A stretch of 64,000 nucleotides of DNA, taken from NCBI GenBank assembly GCA_014529385.2, contig CM043959.1, forward strand, positions 60,152,253 to 60,216,252. Reading direction: 5' to 3'. The notes under the pieces were generated by a model. It searched no databases. It was not told where the DNA came from and saw only the letters and a program-made list of their open reading frames with translations. This DNA is from Adiantum capillus-veneris (Eukaryota; Streptophyta; Polypodiopsida; Polypodiales; Pteridaceae). This document shows positions 44,895 through 58,925 of this stretch, piece by piece (the stretch's first letter is position 1; each line of letters opens with the position of its first letter). The position numbers were made by a program, and so were the translations under genes.

Positions 44895-45473
44895 TGTGCA
44901 CTCCTTGCCGCACTGTCGAAGCAAGGGACTTGCCAATACACCGTGTGCGAGCCACAAACGGCTCCAAGCACACAACAAGCCTAAACTAGCAAGCTCAAGA
45001 GAGCAAAGGGTGTGTCACTCACCGCTCTACGCTCGCCTTCGTGGTGGATTCCTCGCCGCGATGAAGAAGAAGCTGCAGTCGTGCCGCGCTCAACCGCCTC
45101 GCCGCCGTCGTGCCTTCGTAATGCTCGATCGCACACACACTCTCCCTCTCTCTCTCTCTCTCACATACACACACACACAAGGAGGTGAAGAAGAAGAAGA
45201 TGGAGCAAGAGCACTCTTTTATTGCACAAATGAGAGAATGAGTAAAAATTAGGTTTAGTTGGCTTTTATAGGAGCTCACCCCATTCACACTTGGGCGCCC
45301 ATGCTTAGCCAACTAACCCTAGCATGTTCGTGTTAGGTGCGCCTCTCATCGGCGATCACTCTACCTTTCCCTATTGGACCGACAAGCCCGGTGCCTGACT
45401 CTACTTAAATAAATAATATGGTTACAGTGTCCGTCGTAGGCGATAGGGTGTCCGTGAGCCACGAGGGTTAACA
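44895..45473 (-). repeat. Family B element 5' LTR
   Basis: This 579-bp partner of 36539-37128 lacks about 12 bp of a GATGGA repeat that is present in the 3' copy. Confidence 0.94.
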
Positions 45474-45478
45474 AGACC

Positions 45479-47654
45479 AAGTCGATGTCGCCCGCCAACA
45501 CTCGCTCTCGAACGTAGTGGTAATGGACCTCTATGTGCTTGGTCCTGGAATGGAACACTGGGTTCCTAGCCAACTGCATGCTGCTAAGGTTGTCATAATG
45601 GATGACAATCTACTGGTCCACCTGCACTCCCAAGTCCTCAAGTAATGTGCGTAGCCAAGCTACCTTGCACGCCGCAATTGTTGCACCTCTGTACTCGGCC
45701 TATGTGCTCGAAAAGCAATCGTAGGCTGCTTTTTGCTGCTCCAAGTAACAACAGCACTCCCAAAAGAGAACATGAAGCCACTCGTAGATCTCCTATCAAC
45801 AATGCTACCTGCCCAATCCGCATCTGTATACCCATACAATGCTAATGGTGCATCTGTTGCATAGAACAATGCGTAGTCAAGAATCCCTTGCACATACCGA
45901 AGTGTGCGTCGTACTCCATCCAAATGTGGCTTCCTCGGAAGCTGCATTAACTGACTCTCCAAGCCTACTGTGTAGCTCAAGTCTGGCCTCGTGATAGTCA
46001 AGTAGATTAGACTACCCACAATCTTCCTGTACAGCTTGACATCCTCAACAACATCACCCTTCTCTGCACTCAGCTTTGCATTCACATCCAAGGGAATAGA
46101 AATTGTCTTACAATCATCCATACCATACTTTGACAACATGTCCAAAGCATACTGTCTATGTCACAACCATACACCCTCTGGAGTCCTGATCACCTCAATA
46201 CCAAGAAAGTAGCGCAATTCGCCCAAATCTTTCATTTCAAACTCCTGTTTGAGAAGACCCTTCACATGGTCAATCTCCATAGCATTGTCACCCACAATAA
46301 TAAGGTCATCTACATATATGGTAATGACCACAATCCCCACATCACTCTCACGTACATAGAGTGAATGATCAGCATGAGCTCTCCTAAAACCAATACTGAC
46401 AAGATACATGGAAATCCTGTCATACCATGCTCTAGAGACCTGCTTCAAACCATACAAAGCTTTGAGAAGCCTACATACACAATCTGGGTAACCTGGATCG
46501 ACATAACCAGGTGGCTGATCCATATACACTTCCTCTTGCAACTCACCATTCAAGAAGGCATTCTTTACATCCATTTGATGCATAATCCATCCTCTAGATA
46601 CAGCCACTGCTATGACAGCTCTCACAGTTGTCATCTTTGCCACTGGATCAAAGGTCTCCTCATAGTATATGCCATACGTCTGTGGATAACCCTTTGCGGG
46701 CATCCTTGCCTTGTGACGCTCAATGTTACCATCAGCCTTATGCTTGGTTTTATACACCCATTTACAGCCAATAGCTGTCTTAACACTTGGCAATGGCACC
46801 AACTCCCATGTGTCGTTTGCTTCCAATGCAGCCATCTCTTCATTCATTGCATCATCCCAATGCACATTTCCAACCACATCCTCAAAACATGTGGGCTCCA
46901 CATCCTGTATCACCTTAGCCATGTAGGCTTGGTGATGCGCTAGATACCCATCATAAGTCAATTTCTGAACTAGATTTCTGACTCTGTTAGATCTGCGCGG
47001 TCTTGGATCACTCCTTTGCCCTCTAGCATCTTCTTGTAGTTTCCTTACACCAAGTGTCCTGACAGCCGGAATTCCAAATTCCTCATCAAGACTTTGTTCA
47101 GAACCATCTGAATCCATGTCTACATGTGAAAACCCTGATGATGCATCATCCATAAAGGGAGGTTCATCAACCTTTTCCTTTCCTTTTCGTGATACATTCC
47201 CTGTACCTGCTGGTGGAGTAACCTGCGTACGTAGTCTACCATTCCATGGCCTCTCAAAAGAGCCACAAGAAGATGACTCTTGTGGTCCACTCAAAACCTG
47301 TGACTGTGGCCTCACATTTTGTACAACCACATCATCTTTTACATCAGCCCCAATAGTGCCATGTGCATTACTGTAGCATCTGCTCATCTCATCAAAGACT
47401 ACATCTCTGCTCACTCGTAATTCTCGTGTAGTAGGATTGTAGCACCTGTACCCCTTTTGTTCAAGGGAATATCCCACAAGAATACATTTCTCTGCTTTAG
47501 GATCCAATTTCCTACGTAACTCATATGGTACATGCACGTAAGCTATGCAGCCAAACACTTTCAAGTGTGCCAAATCAGGCTTTGTACCTGTAAACTTTTC
47601 CTCAGGTGTTACATCATTCACCGTAGCTGTAGGTGTCCTGTTCATAATGTACAC
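45479..47654 (-). pseudogene. Copia-2 integrase C-terminus, RT and RNase H
   Basis: From 47654 the frame carries the integrase tail (FGCIAYVHVPYELRRKLD, VGYSLEQKGYRCY), a variable linker, then RT: WDDAMNEEMAALEAND, GCKWVYKTKHKADG, MDVKNAFLNGELQEEVYM, LYGLKQVSRAWYD and YVDD near 46305. A TGA near 46158 interrupts, followed by YALDMLSKYG, the RNase H motifs YTDADWAG and SKKQPT, a frameshift near 45720, and finally the SRTKHIEVHYHYVRERV motif. At 45478 the nested family B element begins; its other side resumes at 36538 with the last RNase H residues. Confidence 0.88.
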
Positions 47655-47675
47655 AACTGTATTTACAGCTTCAGC

Positions 47676-48434
47676 CTAGAAATGATGAGGCATGTTCTTC
47701 TCATTCATCAATGCACGTGCAACCTCTGCAATGTGCCTGTTTTTCCTTTCTGCGACCCCATTCTGCTGTGGAGTATATCTGCATGTAAACTGCCTGCGTA
47801 TACCATGCATTCGCAAAAAATCTGAAAAATCATTGGAGAAGTACTCTCCCCCTCCATCTGACCTCAATGTCTTAATTTGCATATCTGTCTCCTTCTCAAT
47901 CATGACTTTGAAGTCTTGAAAGTGACCAAACACTTCACTTTTGTTACGCATGAAGTAGACCCATACTTTCCTTGTATGGTCATCAATGAAAGAGACATAA
48001 TACCTGCAACCATGTATACTTGCAGTATTGGTTGGACCCCAAACATATGTGTGAACCACCTCAAGTGGCTTTTTACATACATTGCGCTCATGTGTAAATG
48101 AGCCCTTTGACTGTTTTCCAAACTGGCATGCTGCACACACTTTATGCATACCATCCACCTTGAATTTGGGCAAACCTTTTACAATCTGTTTTGATTGCAT
48201 GTTGCGCAATCTCTGCTCATTGACATGGCCAATGCGTTTGTGCCAAATGTCAACATCAGCCACAACACCTGTACCCTGTGCAAATAATGCAGCTTTTACC
48301 TGAGGGATGTCTACATTCAGCGTAAACATTCTGCCCACACATTTGCCCTCTGTGATCAGCTTACAGCCATTCTGGAAATCTTCTACATAACAGTCATTGG
48401 GATTGAAGCAAACGTGAAAACCCTGCTCAACCAT
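47676..48434 (-). pseudogene. Copia-2 integrase with mutated first catalytic residue
   Basis: The pre-integrase zinc region (DIWHKRIGHVNEQRL, KVCAACQFGKQ) is followed by VVHTYVWGP. Copia elements, including copia-1 here, have an aspartate where this copy has tyrosine, one base change (GAT to TAT). The other catalytic residues remain in FIDDHTRKVW and SDGGGEYF. TPQQNGVAERKN is present. A TAG near 47675 replaces the tryptophan codon after PHHF. This integrase cannot be active. Confidence 0.88.
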
Positions 48435-48569
48435 TTGTCCAACAGAAACAAGATTCTTTGTAATCTTTGGGACATGAAGTACATCTGCTAAGTACTTTGA
48501 TTTCCCACTCTTCGTATTTAGAGGTATGTCCCCTACATGAGCAATGGGGTGAGCTGTGTCATCTCCTGT

Positions 48570-49666
48570 CTACACAAAGCCTGACACATCTGGTTTGTGC
48601 ATATCTCTAAACCACTCTCCACGAGACGTCATGTGATTAGAGGCACCTGAATCCACATACCAAACATCATCTTGGGTGGAATTCTCTGCAGTCATTGTAT
48701 TCATTACATGCTGCATAACAAACACGCGCTCGTTTTTACTGTCATCTGCATCTCTGCTAGTAGATGCATAGTTGCCATGTTCTCTCTTTCCACTTGCTCT
48801 TCCCTTTGGACAGTCACGTGACATGTGACCTCTTTCACCACAAGTCCAACATTCTCTGCTATCTGCAGTATGTTGTTGCCTGCTTGATCCTGCACCACGA
48901 CCTCTTCGACTCCCCCTGCCTTGATATTGGTTTTCCCTTCCACCTGTATTGTTTTGATTTGATTGACCTTCTTGAAATTGGCCCCTGCAACCTCTTGGGC
49001 CTCGACCACGACCTCTACCTCTACCTCTGTTGGAGTTAGAATAGAAGGCTTGTTCAAAATTATTTATGCCATGAGAAGAAGATGTGTCAAGGTCCTTCTC
49101 CTCAAGAATAAGCATAGAAATCAAATCTTGGAACACGGGGATGTCATGGAAGACCTGAAATGTACATACTCATCTCCTAGGCCATCCAAGCATGCACGGA
49201 CAATGTCATCGTCTTCCACTGAGACTTTAATAGATCCAAGAGCCTCAATGATACTCTTGATCTTCAAAGCATAATCATTGATGGAGAGGTTGTTCCTCTT
49301 AACCTGATTTAGCTCCGACTTTAGTTGAAGCTTCCTGGCCTTGGTGTTCACCTTGAACACTCTGCCTAAGTTTTTCCATGCAATGGCGGGGGTTTCAGCA
49401 TCCTGTAGATAGCCCATCATGCCATCTGTGATGCTCATAGAAATCGAATACATCACTTTGCTCTGGCCTTGTTGCCAGTCCCTCAAAGCTTTCCTTTGTT
49501 TTGCTGTAGCATTTGCCTCGGGAATCTCTCGTTCCTTTTCATTGTCTCCTTCTACATAGTCCCAATAACCTTTTCCTTTTAGGAAATTTGTTATTCTAAA
49601 CTTCCATGTAGGGTAGTTATTTTTCTCAAGCTTCTCAGTAACAATCTGACTGAAATCGTCAGACAT
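48570..49666 (-). pseudogene. Copia-2 gag, zinc knuckle and protease
   Basis: The ATG at 49666 starts MSDDFSQIV. The UBN2-type gag has YPTWKFRITNFLKGKGYWDYV and NNLSINDYALKIKSIIEAL. A frameshift near 49136 moves to the next frame, which has an RGRGRGRGP-rich segment, the knuckle CWTCGERGHMSRDC and the protease site VWYVDSGASNHMTS. A TAG near 48570 ends this piece, and the frame continues in phase into the integrase piece. Confidence 0.88.
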
Positions 49667-49908
49667 CTTGAAGCACCAAGACAAAATAGCTGCAATCTGC
49701 AAAAACCTGCAAATCTGTTGAACCTGCTATCGTGGTACCTATAACGCTTTCTACACTCAACAAGTGTCCACAATCAAGCGTACATACAACCATTGTACTT
49801 GTACAGTAAATCTATGTGTACTACACTTTGGAGACCTGTTCAGAAACTTGTACGAAAAACGAAGGGATTGTCATGCTCTTTCTCTCTTAGCATCTCTTGC
49901 CTACACCA

Positions 49909-49921
49909 GGCTCTGATACCA
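49909..49921 (-). other. Copia-2 primer-binding site, initiator tRNA-Met
   Basis: The minus strand reads TGGTATCAGAGCC immediately after the 5' LTR. Confidence 0.93.
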
Positions 49922-50259
49922 TGTAAATAAAGAGGATGCAAGAGAGCTACACAAGACAATCACACACCACACAGAGATGGAAAGCTTCTTCTTCTTTTCA
50001 CAGAAAAGAGAGTACAAAATGACTAAGTGCTAAAACTGAAAAGTAGAACATATGTACATGCGGTCACTATGTACATGCGGTCACTAAGTGTGAACTCGCT
50101 AGAAGCGTACTAGGTTGGCACTATAAGTGTAGTCCAGATGTAGAATCACTGGCAAAGATCCTCCGTGTCGGTCACCTAACGCGCCAATGAGTAAATGCCG
50201 TAAGCGGCCAAGACCCAAAGTGGATGCCAGCTCAAGATGTAGAGCTCAACATCTCAATA
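49922..50259 (-). repeat. Copia-2 5' LTR
   Basis: This 338-bp partner of 36063-36418 has one fewer copy of the ATGTACATGCGGTCAC unit. Its terminal ACA has mutated to ATA. Confidence 0.92.
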
Positions 50260-50500
50260 CGAGAGACCTTTGCAAATGGTTTCTAGGAGGCTTGAAAATT
50301 GAGTCTCTAGGTCATGCAGCTCGAACTCAAGTTCGAGCCTCGTGAGCGAGAGACTCTAGGAGTAGAGTTGTTTTTGTCTTATGAGGATTCAAGCCTCTAA
50401 TGAGGTCATGGGGCTCAAACTCAAGTTCAAGCCTCGTGAGCTAGAGACTCTAGGAGTAGAGATTTTGGCTTATGAGGCTTCAAGCCTTTGATGAGATAGA
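50260..50500. repeat. Continuation of the hairpin-based tandem repeat
   Basis: The GAGGCTTGAAAATTGAGT and CGAACTCAAGTTCGAGCC phrases of 34380-36062 resume here after copia-2. Two hairpins lie near 50316-50341 and 50403-50428. Confidence 0.8.
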
Positions 50501-54330
<3,830 letters not shown>

Positions 54331-54795
54331 CATGGTCATATGGCTTGATCGGGTGTGTTATCTTGAGCTATAGTTTCTTGCCAAGACGCGTCTAGCATAC
54401 CTTGGGTCTATGTGTCACACATGCACAATGTCTTTATTTTGTATATAGTTACAAATATAGTCTCAATTTGTCACATGGCCATAGGGCTTGACAGGGTGTG
54501 CCATCTTGAGCTATCGATTTTCACCTTCAGTTCTTCTAGCTATCCATATGGCTTGACCGGGTCTCTTGAGCTATCCATTCTTACCAAATGTGTAGTTGTG
54601 CCTATTTTTACTATAAAAATCGTTAAAGATTTTAAGATCGTTAGTTTCTTTTACATGTAGTTACAAATTCTATAGTCTCAATTTCCCACATGGTCATATG
54701 GCTTGACCGGGTGTGTTATCTTGAGCTATAGTTTCTTGCCAAGACACTTCTAGCATACCTTGGGTCTATGTGTCACCATACACAATGTCTCAAAA
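54331..54795. repeat. Direct repeats of about 100 bp, 358 bp apart
   Basis: The block at 54331-54433 (CATGGTCATATGGCTTGA start, CTTGGGTCTATGTGTCAC near the end) recurs at 54689-54798 with few changes. Shorter, more diverged copies of CATATGGCTTGACCGGG and CTTGAGCTATC lie near 54472 and 54545. There is no coding content. Confidence 0.8.
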
Positions 54796-55014
54796 TTTTG
54801 GGTGGTAGTGTTGTATCAACTCGATAACGAATCTACATTAAGTCTTAAGCTATAGGTTTTCTTTCAAAGACTCAAAGATTTCTTTCTTTTCAAGTTTTTT
54901 TGAAGTAGCAGAGACGGACATTGTGAGTGCAGATGTAGTTACAAATTATGTAGTTGTTTGCAAATATTCTTGTTTATGAATGGGGCTTGTCTTTACAGAT
55001 AAGCAGAATCGGGT

Positions 55015-57320
55015 ATGGCCATCAAAGAGATTGTGATTAACCTCAATGAAGGGACATGGAAAACAAACACACTTGGTTTTGTTATGGGGAGAGAGGGAGC
55101 TACATATAGGGAGATTGGAGAAGAGATTGACTCTGGTGGTTTAGCTTCAAATGACTATAGATTTTTGGGAGGCTCACACATGTTACCAATCAGCGAAAAA
55201 CAAGAGGAGATATGGAAGGTGACTAGTGATGAGGTGACAATAGAGTACAAAATTGGTGTTGCATCCCTTGCAAAGCGCCCTAAGGTAGATTCTAGAGATG
55301 CACCCAATGAGGTGGATGGGAGATCCTCAACGTGTCAGGCAGCAACAAGTGAGACATGTCCCTTTAGTTCCTCGCTCAATGCTTCTATGGAAGAGAGAGA
55401 AGGAGAAGTTCGTATGAAGAGCATTCTTGCTACACACTCCCAAGTCAAGAAGTGGGAACGAGATGTGAAGACTGCCAAAGAGATGTTGCAATTCAAAGGT
55501 CACTCTGATAGGTTTACTCTAATGTCAAAGGATAAAGAGGGGAGGGCTCTATTTCAAATGTGGTGCGAAGAATGCGATCGCATATGGATAGGGAGGTCCA
55601 GATACCATATACAATTTTATGAAATCATAGTTAGAGACCATAAGTCACATGCGATCCATGGGGCTCCATGAAGCAAAAAGGTCGGACTCCCACACTACAA
55701 GCCTAGAGGATCAGATTATTACTAGAAACAAAGATAAGGTGGTTGAGGCAATGGAGGAGGTCAATGCATTTGCAGAAGAGAGGAAATCAGAATTTGAATT
55801 GGTGCTTGAGACAATTGATGACTATAAGTCTACCTCTACAGTCTTTATAAAGTGCAATGTTGATGGAAAATGGATCCCCGTATTTCCAAAGACAGGGTCT
55901 ATCAAACAATGCATGATAGAGCACACAAAGTCAAAGGTGCATATTCAGGCTAGTGCTCCAAGTTCGCACGAAGAGACAAAGAAGGTTGGTCGTCCAAGTA
56001 AGTTCCCGGTACGTGATGACCATCAGAAGGAGTTCATTGGATTTTTCAAACCAATCTCAGGTAAATTGCATTATTGACATTTTTATTAGTATCGTAGATC
56101 TTTTGTTGACAAGCTTGATGAATGTGTGTTGTCCTTGCTAGTATGTTCCCGGAAGTCATCGAGTGCACTAGAAAGAAATGAAGGTGAAGGTATGCCATTC
56201 TAAGTACCTCTCTGTCTTTTTCTTGTACCACTCCTGAAGCAGTTTTTGATAAAAAAGACTTTTGTTGTTCTTTGTTTTCCTTTTTTTTCCAAATAGAAGA
56301 AAAGATATATTCAACACTATGTTGGGGATTTTGGCAAAAATCATTCACATTTGAATGAAACACAATTAACCTAGAACCATTTTCAGATGATAGTAGAGGG
56401 GGGGCAAATTGGTTTTGTGAACCAAACACCATAGCAACGTTATATAAGGATCAATGCGTCATCGACATATCTGGAACATTTTGTCACAAAAATTGTAGTA
56501 GAGTAAGCGTACTGGGAATGCCATTTGATGGGCTAATGTGTTCAAATTGTGCCTATATTCCCAAGGAACAAGATTTTAGGATGAGAGTCTATCGCCAATC
56601 CCAGGCAACACATAGTCGAGGGCTTAGAGATACAGGTTTCGGCAGAAGACTCGATTACATGACTAACTTAGAGATTTTTGGCATAGCACGCTCTAGGTGT
56701 ATCCTAGTTCGAAGACTCAAGAAGCAAATGTGGTTCACAAAAACCAAAGTTGTAGCATTAAGTGTAAGATTCAGGAACCTTCATGATACTGTCTCCGAAG
56801 CTTTGGGAAGAGGAGATGTGAAAAAGTTTTGCATGGATATAATCAATGCGCACAACCTTGATTTGTTTGAGGGAAAGCAAGCATTGTGGATATTTCTCAT
56901 GGATATCTTGCAAAACATTGGAAGAGATCCCCGAGGAAAGAGATACTCTGACACAACAAAGAGTCTCTTTAAAGTTGTTAAATTGTGGGGAGGTACAAGA
57001 ATGCATAACTTTTTCTCTTTGAACCTTGGGGGACCTCATATTTCAACCACTATGAGGGCAACAAGGAAGTCCATATGTTATAAAACAGTAGCCAGGGAGG
57101 ATATATTTCAACATGTGGCTGAGGTTTACAAGAATCAAATGGGTAAAAACGACATCCCGAGGGGCAGTGTTCCTATTATTATTGCCGAAGATGAGACTGT
57201 TATAAAGAGGATGGTCAGGTGGAATGCAAGGGATGATGAACTTGTCGGCTTTTGTGGAAGGAAACAAGAACACAATTGTGCACCAGATTTTGTGGTGGTC
57301 ATTGTTTCTGGTGAAGTCGG
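55015..57320 (+). pseudogene. Multi-exon gene of an uncharacterised family, truncated by an LTR element
   Basis: I do not have a name for this protein. The ATG at 55015 opens a 218-residue piece with GRSRYHIQFYEI. An apparent frameshift near 55650-55670 leads to a second piece with FIKCNVDGKWIPVFPKTG and KKVGRPSKF. Two introns fit exactly: 56061-56141 (GTAAAT...GCTAG) and 56190-56386 (GTATGC...TTTCAG), keeping the frame through a 48-bp middle exon. The last exon (from 56387) has a Cys-rich part (NWFCEP, TFCHKNCSR, MCSNCAYIP), then NLGGPHISTTMRATRK, IIIAEDETVIKRMVRWN, DELVGFCGRKQEHNC. The acidic EDET and ELVGFCG pair recalls an uncharacterised multicopy, perhaps transposase-like family; this is from memory and uncertain. 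At 57321 an LTR cuts the ORF and the rest is outside the window. Confidence 0.6.
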
Positions 57321-58884
57321 TGACGGGAGCAAAGCGAACCCCGAACCCCGACGGCCTCTAAAACACCGGGGACCGAATGGCGCGTCTCGAGCTTGTCATG
57401 GTAAAGCAAACAGGGGCACCACCTAGCTTCGGCGGCTAGGACGCAAACAACACACCACCATAACAAAGTTTTCATCCAAGAGAGATGGATGCTTGGGAGT
57501 AATGATGAAGAGGAAAGGGAATGAGATCAAGTGAGAGAGAGAGAGAGAGGGAGAGAGAGAGAGAGAGAGTGAGGGAGGGGGTATAGCAGCCTAGTACTTA
57601 GGCACCACAAAAGGATGGCGAATCCGCACACCCTTCACACATACACAAGCTCACTCCAAACACAAGATTAGGTGGCGATTCCGCACACCTCACATGGGCA
57701 AAAAATTGCAAGAAAACATACTCACAAAACCTCAAGCTTTATTTAGAGAATAAGGCGATGAAATGGGGAGCATAGGGTAGGGGAATGAGAAAGGAGAGAG
57801 TGGTAGAGCACATAGTGGATAGGTGGGAGTTGATGGTGAAGACTCGCACGAGGGTTATGGCCATCATCCTTCATTTAGTTTCCCTTCATCTTCCATAGCC
57901 CAAGGGTGTAGAGGTCATGCTCAAGACGAGCATGGTGATTGCGGTGATGGTGATGGTGTGGGTGTGTGTGTGTGCACTAGGCACACACAGTGCATAGTGT
58001 ACTCTTTGGTGATGGTGTGTGTGTATTTAGTGTGATGGTGACCCCTCTTTATATAGGGGAGCAAGGGGAAGGAATTCTAGAATTTAGAAATGAAGAAATC
58101 ATTATCTACATAGGCCATGTGACTGTGGGCCCCACTTGTCTGGCTGTGTATATGTGCCAGAACAGCAGTCTCATGAGAGAGAGACTAAGAGAGAGAGATG
58201 GGTTGATGAAAAAAAGTGAGAGGTGACATGGAGAATAAAGTAATTACAAGAGGGGAGAGAGGGGAGTGTGTTCAGAGGTGAATCTGTGTGCAGATGTGTG
58301 TGAACACAAGAAAAATCAGGTAACCACCGGGTGGGGATGGGTCTGTGGGCACCTTTTTCAGTGAAACTGAGTGTGTGTGAGTGTGGGGGAGGTTATTTAG
58401 CTACAAGACAAGAGACATGGCGCCCTTTAGAGAGAGAGGGGGGTATGTGGGTCATGGGATATGATAGGAGAGAGAAAGAGGGGGTGGGGTATACTATTTT
58501 GGAAGATAGGGTAAGTTGCATGTGAGTTGGTGCATTATTGGTGAGTTATAATGCATTATTGGTGAGAGGTGGGGTAGCTTGAGGGGAGAGAGAAAGGAGA
58601 AAGGACAAGGGGAAGAGAGAGGGGGTTGACCTTTTGAGTGGAGGAGAGGAAAAGGGACACACGGTGGGGCAACAATGAAGAAAAAGGAGGCAAGGTGGGG
58701 ATGGGCTGCCTCGTAGGCATGAGGTGGCCTATTTTACCTTTCTCATATATTTACATAATCATACTTTATTTTTTTCTTACTTTTTCCAATGCCTTTTATC
58801 ACTCCCTCCCTAAGAGGGGGTTTTCATGGGGTGGGGACAAGAGAAGAGGGGTATGGGAGCTTGGCTTGTGAAAAGCCCCCATCA
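57321..58884 (-). repeat. 3' LTR of the gag-only element
   Basis: It matches 62778-64000 closely over the available length. The main difference is GA tract length (about 40 bp at 57529-57569, about 94 bp at 62989-63082). A minus-strand TATATAAA lies at 58048-58055. Long GT-rich and GA-rich stretches fill the middle. Confidence 0.93.
58048..58055 (-). promoter_or_regulatory. TATA box in LTR
   Basis: TATATAAA on the sense (minus) strand is also present in the right LTR near 63560-63568. Confidence 0.5.
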
Positions 58885-58887
58885 TTA

Positions 58888-58900
58888 GCCCTCCCCTTTT
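58888..58900 (-). other. Polypurine tract of the gag-only element
   Basis: The minus strand reads AAAAGGGGAGGGC, three bases from the LTR end as I place it. Confidence 0.75.
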
Positions 58901-58925
58901 GGCTAGAGGCATTGATGCCTCTAGA

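Larger units (their letters stand above)
36539..45473 (-). mobile_element. Non-autonomous gypsy family B element (gag-protease only), 8.9 kb
   Basis: LTRs lie at 36539-37128 (3') and 44895-45473 (5'), TG...CA, about 98% identical by eye. A perfect target duplication AGACC lies at 36534-36538 and 45474-45478 within copia-2 RNase H. The tRNA-Asp-like primer site and purine tract are present. The internal 7.8 kb encode gag with four zinc knuckles and a protease, then 1.6 kb without genes. There is no RT, RNase H or integrase text anywhere. The plus-strand family B copy (2083-12566) did have RT, so this looks like a gag-retaining deletion derivative that would depend on an autonomous relative. 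Confidence 0.93.
36063..50259 (-). mobile_element. Copia-2: Ty1/copia element carrying a nested gypsy-type element
   Basis: LTRs lie at 36063-36418 (3', 356 bp) and 49922-50259 (5', 338 bp). They differ by about 15 substitutions and one 18-bp unit, about 95.6% identical by eye. The target duplication is CGATA at 36058-36062 and CGAGA at 50260-50264, one mismatch. An initiator-Met primer site abuts the 5' LTR and a purine tract abuts the 3' LTR. Without the nested 8.94-kb element it is about 5.25 kb. The polyprotein has a frameshift after gag and three in-frame stops, so it is older and more decayed than copia-1. Confidence 0.95.
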
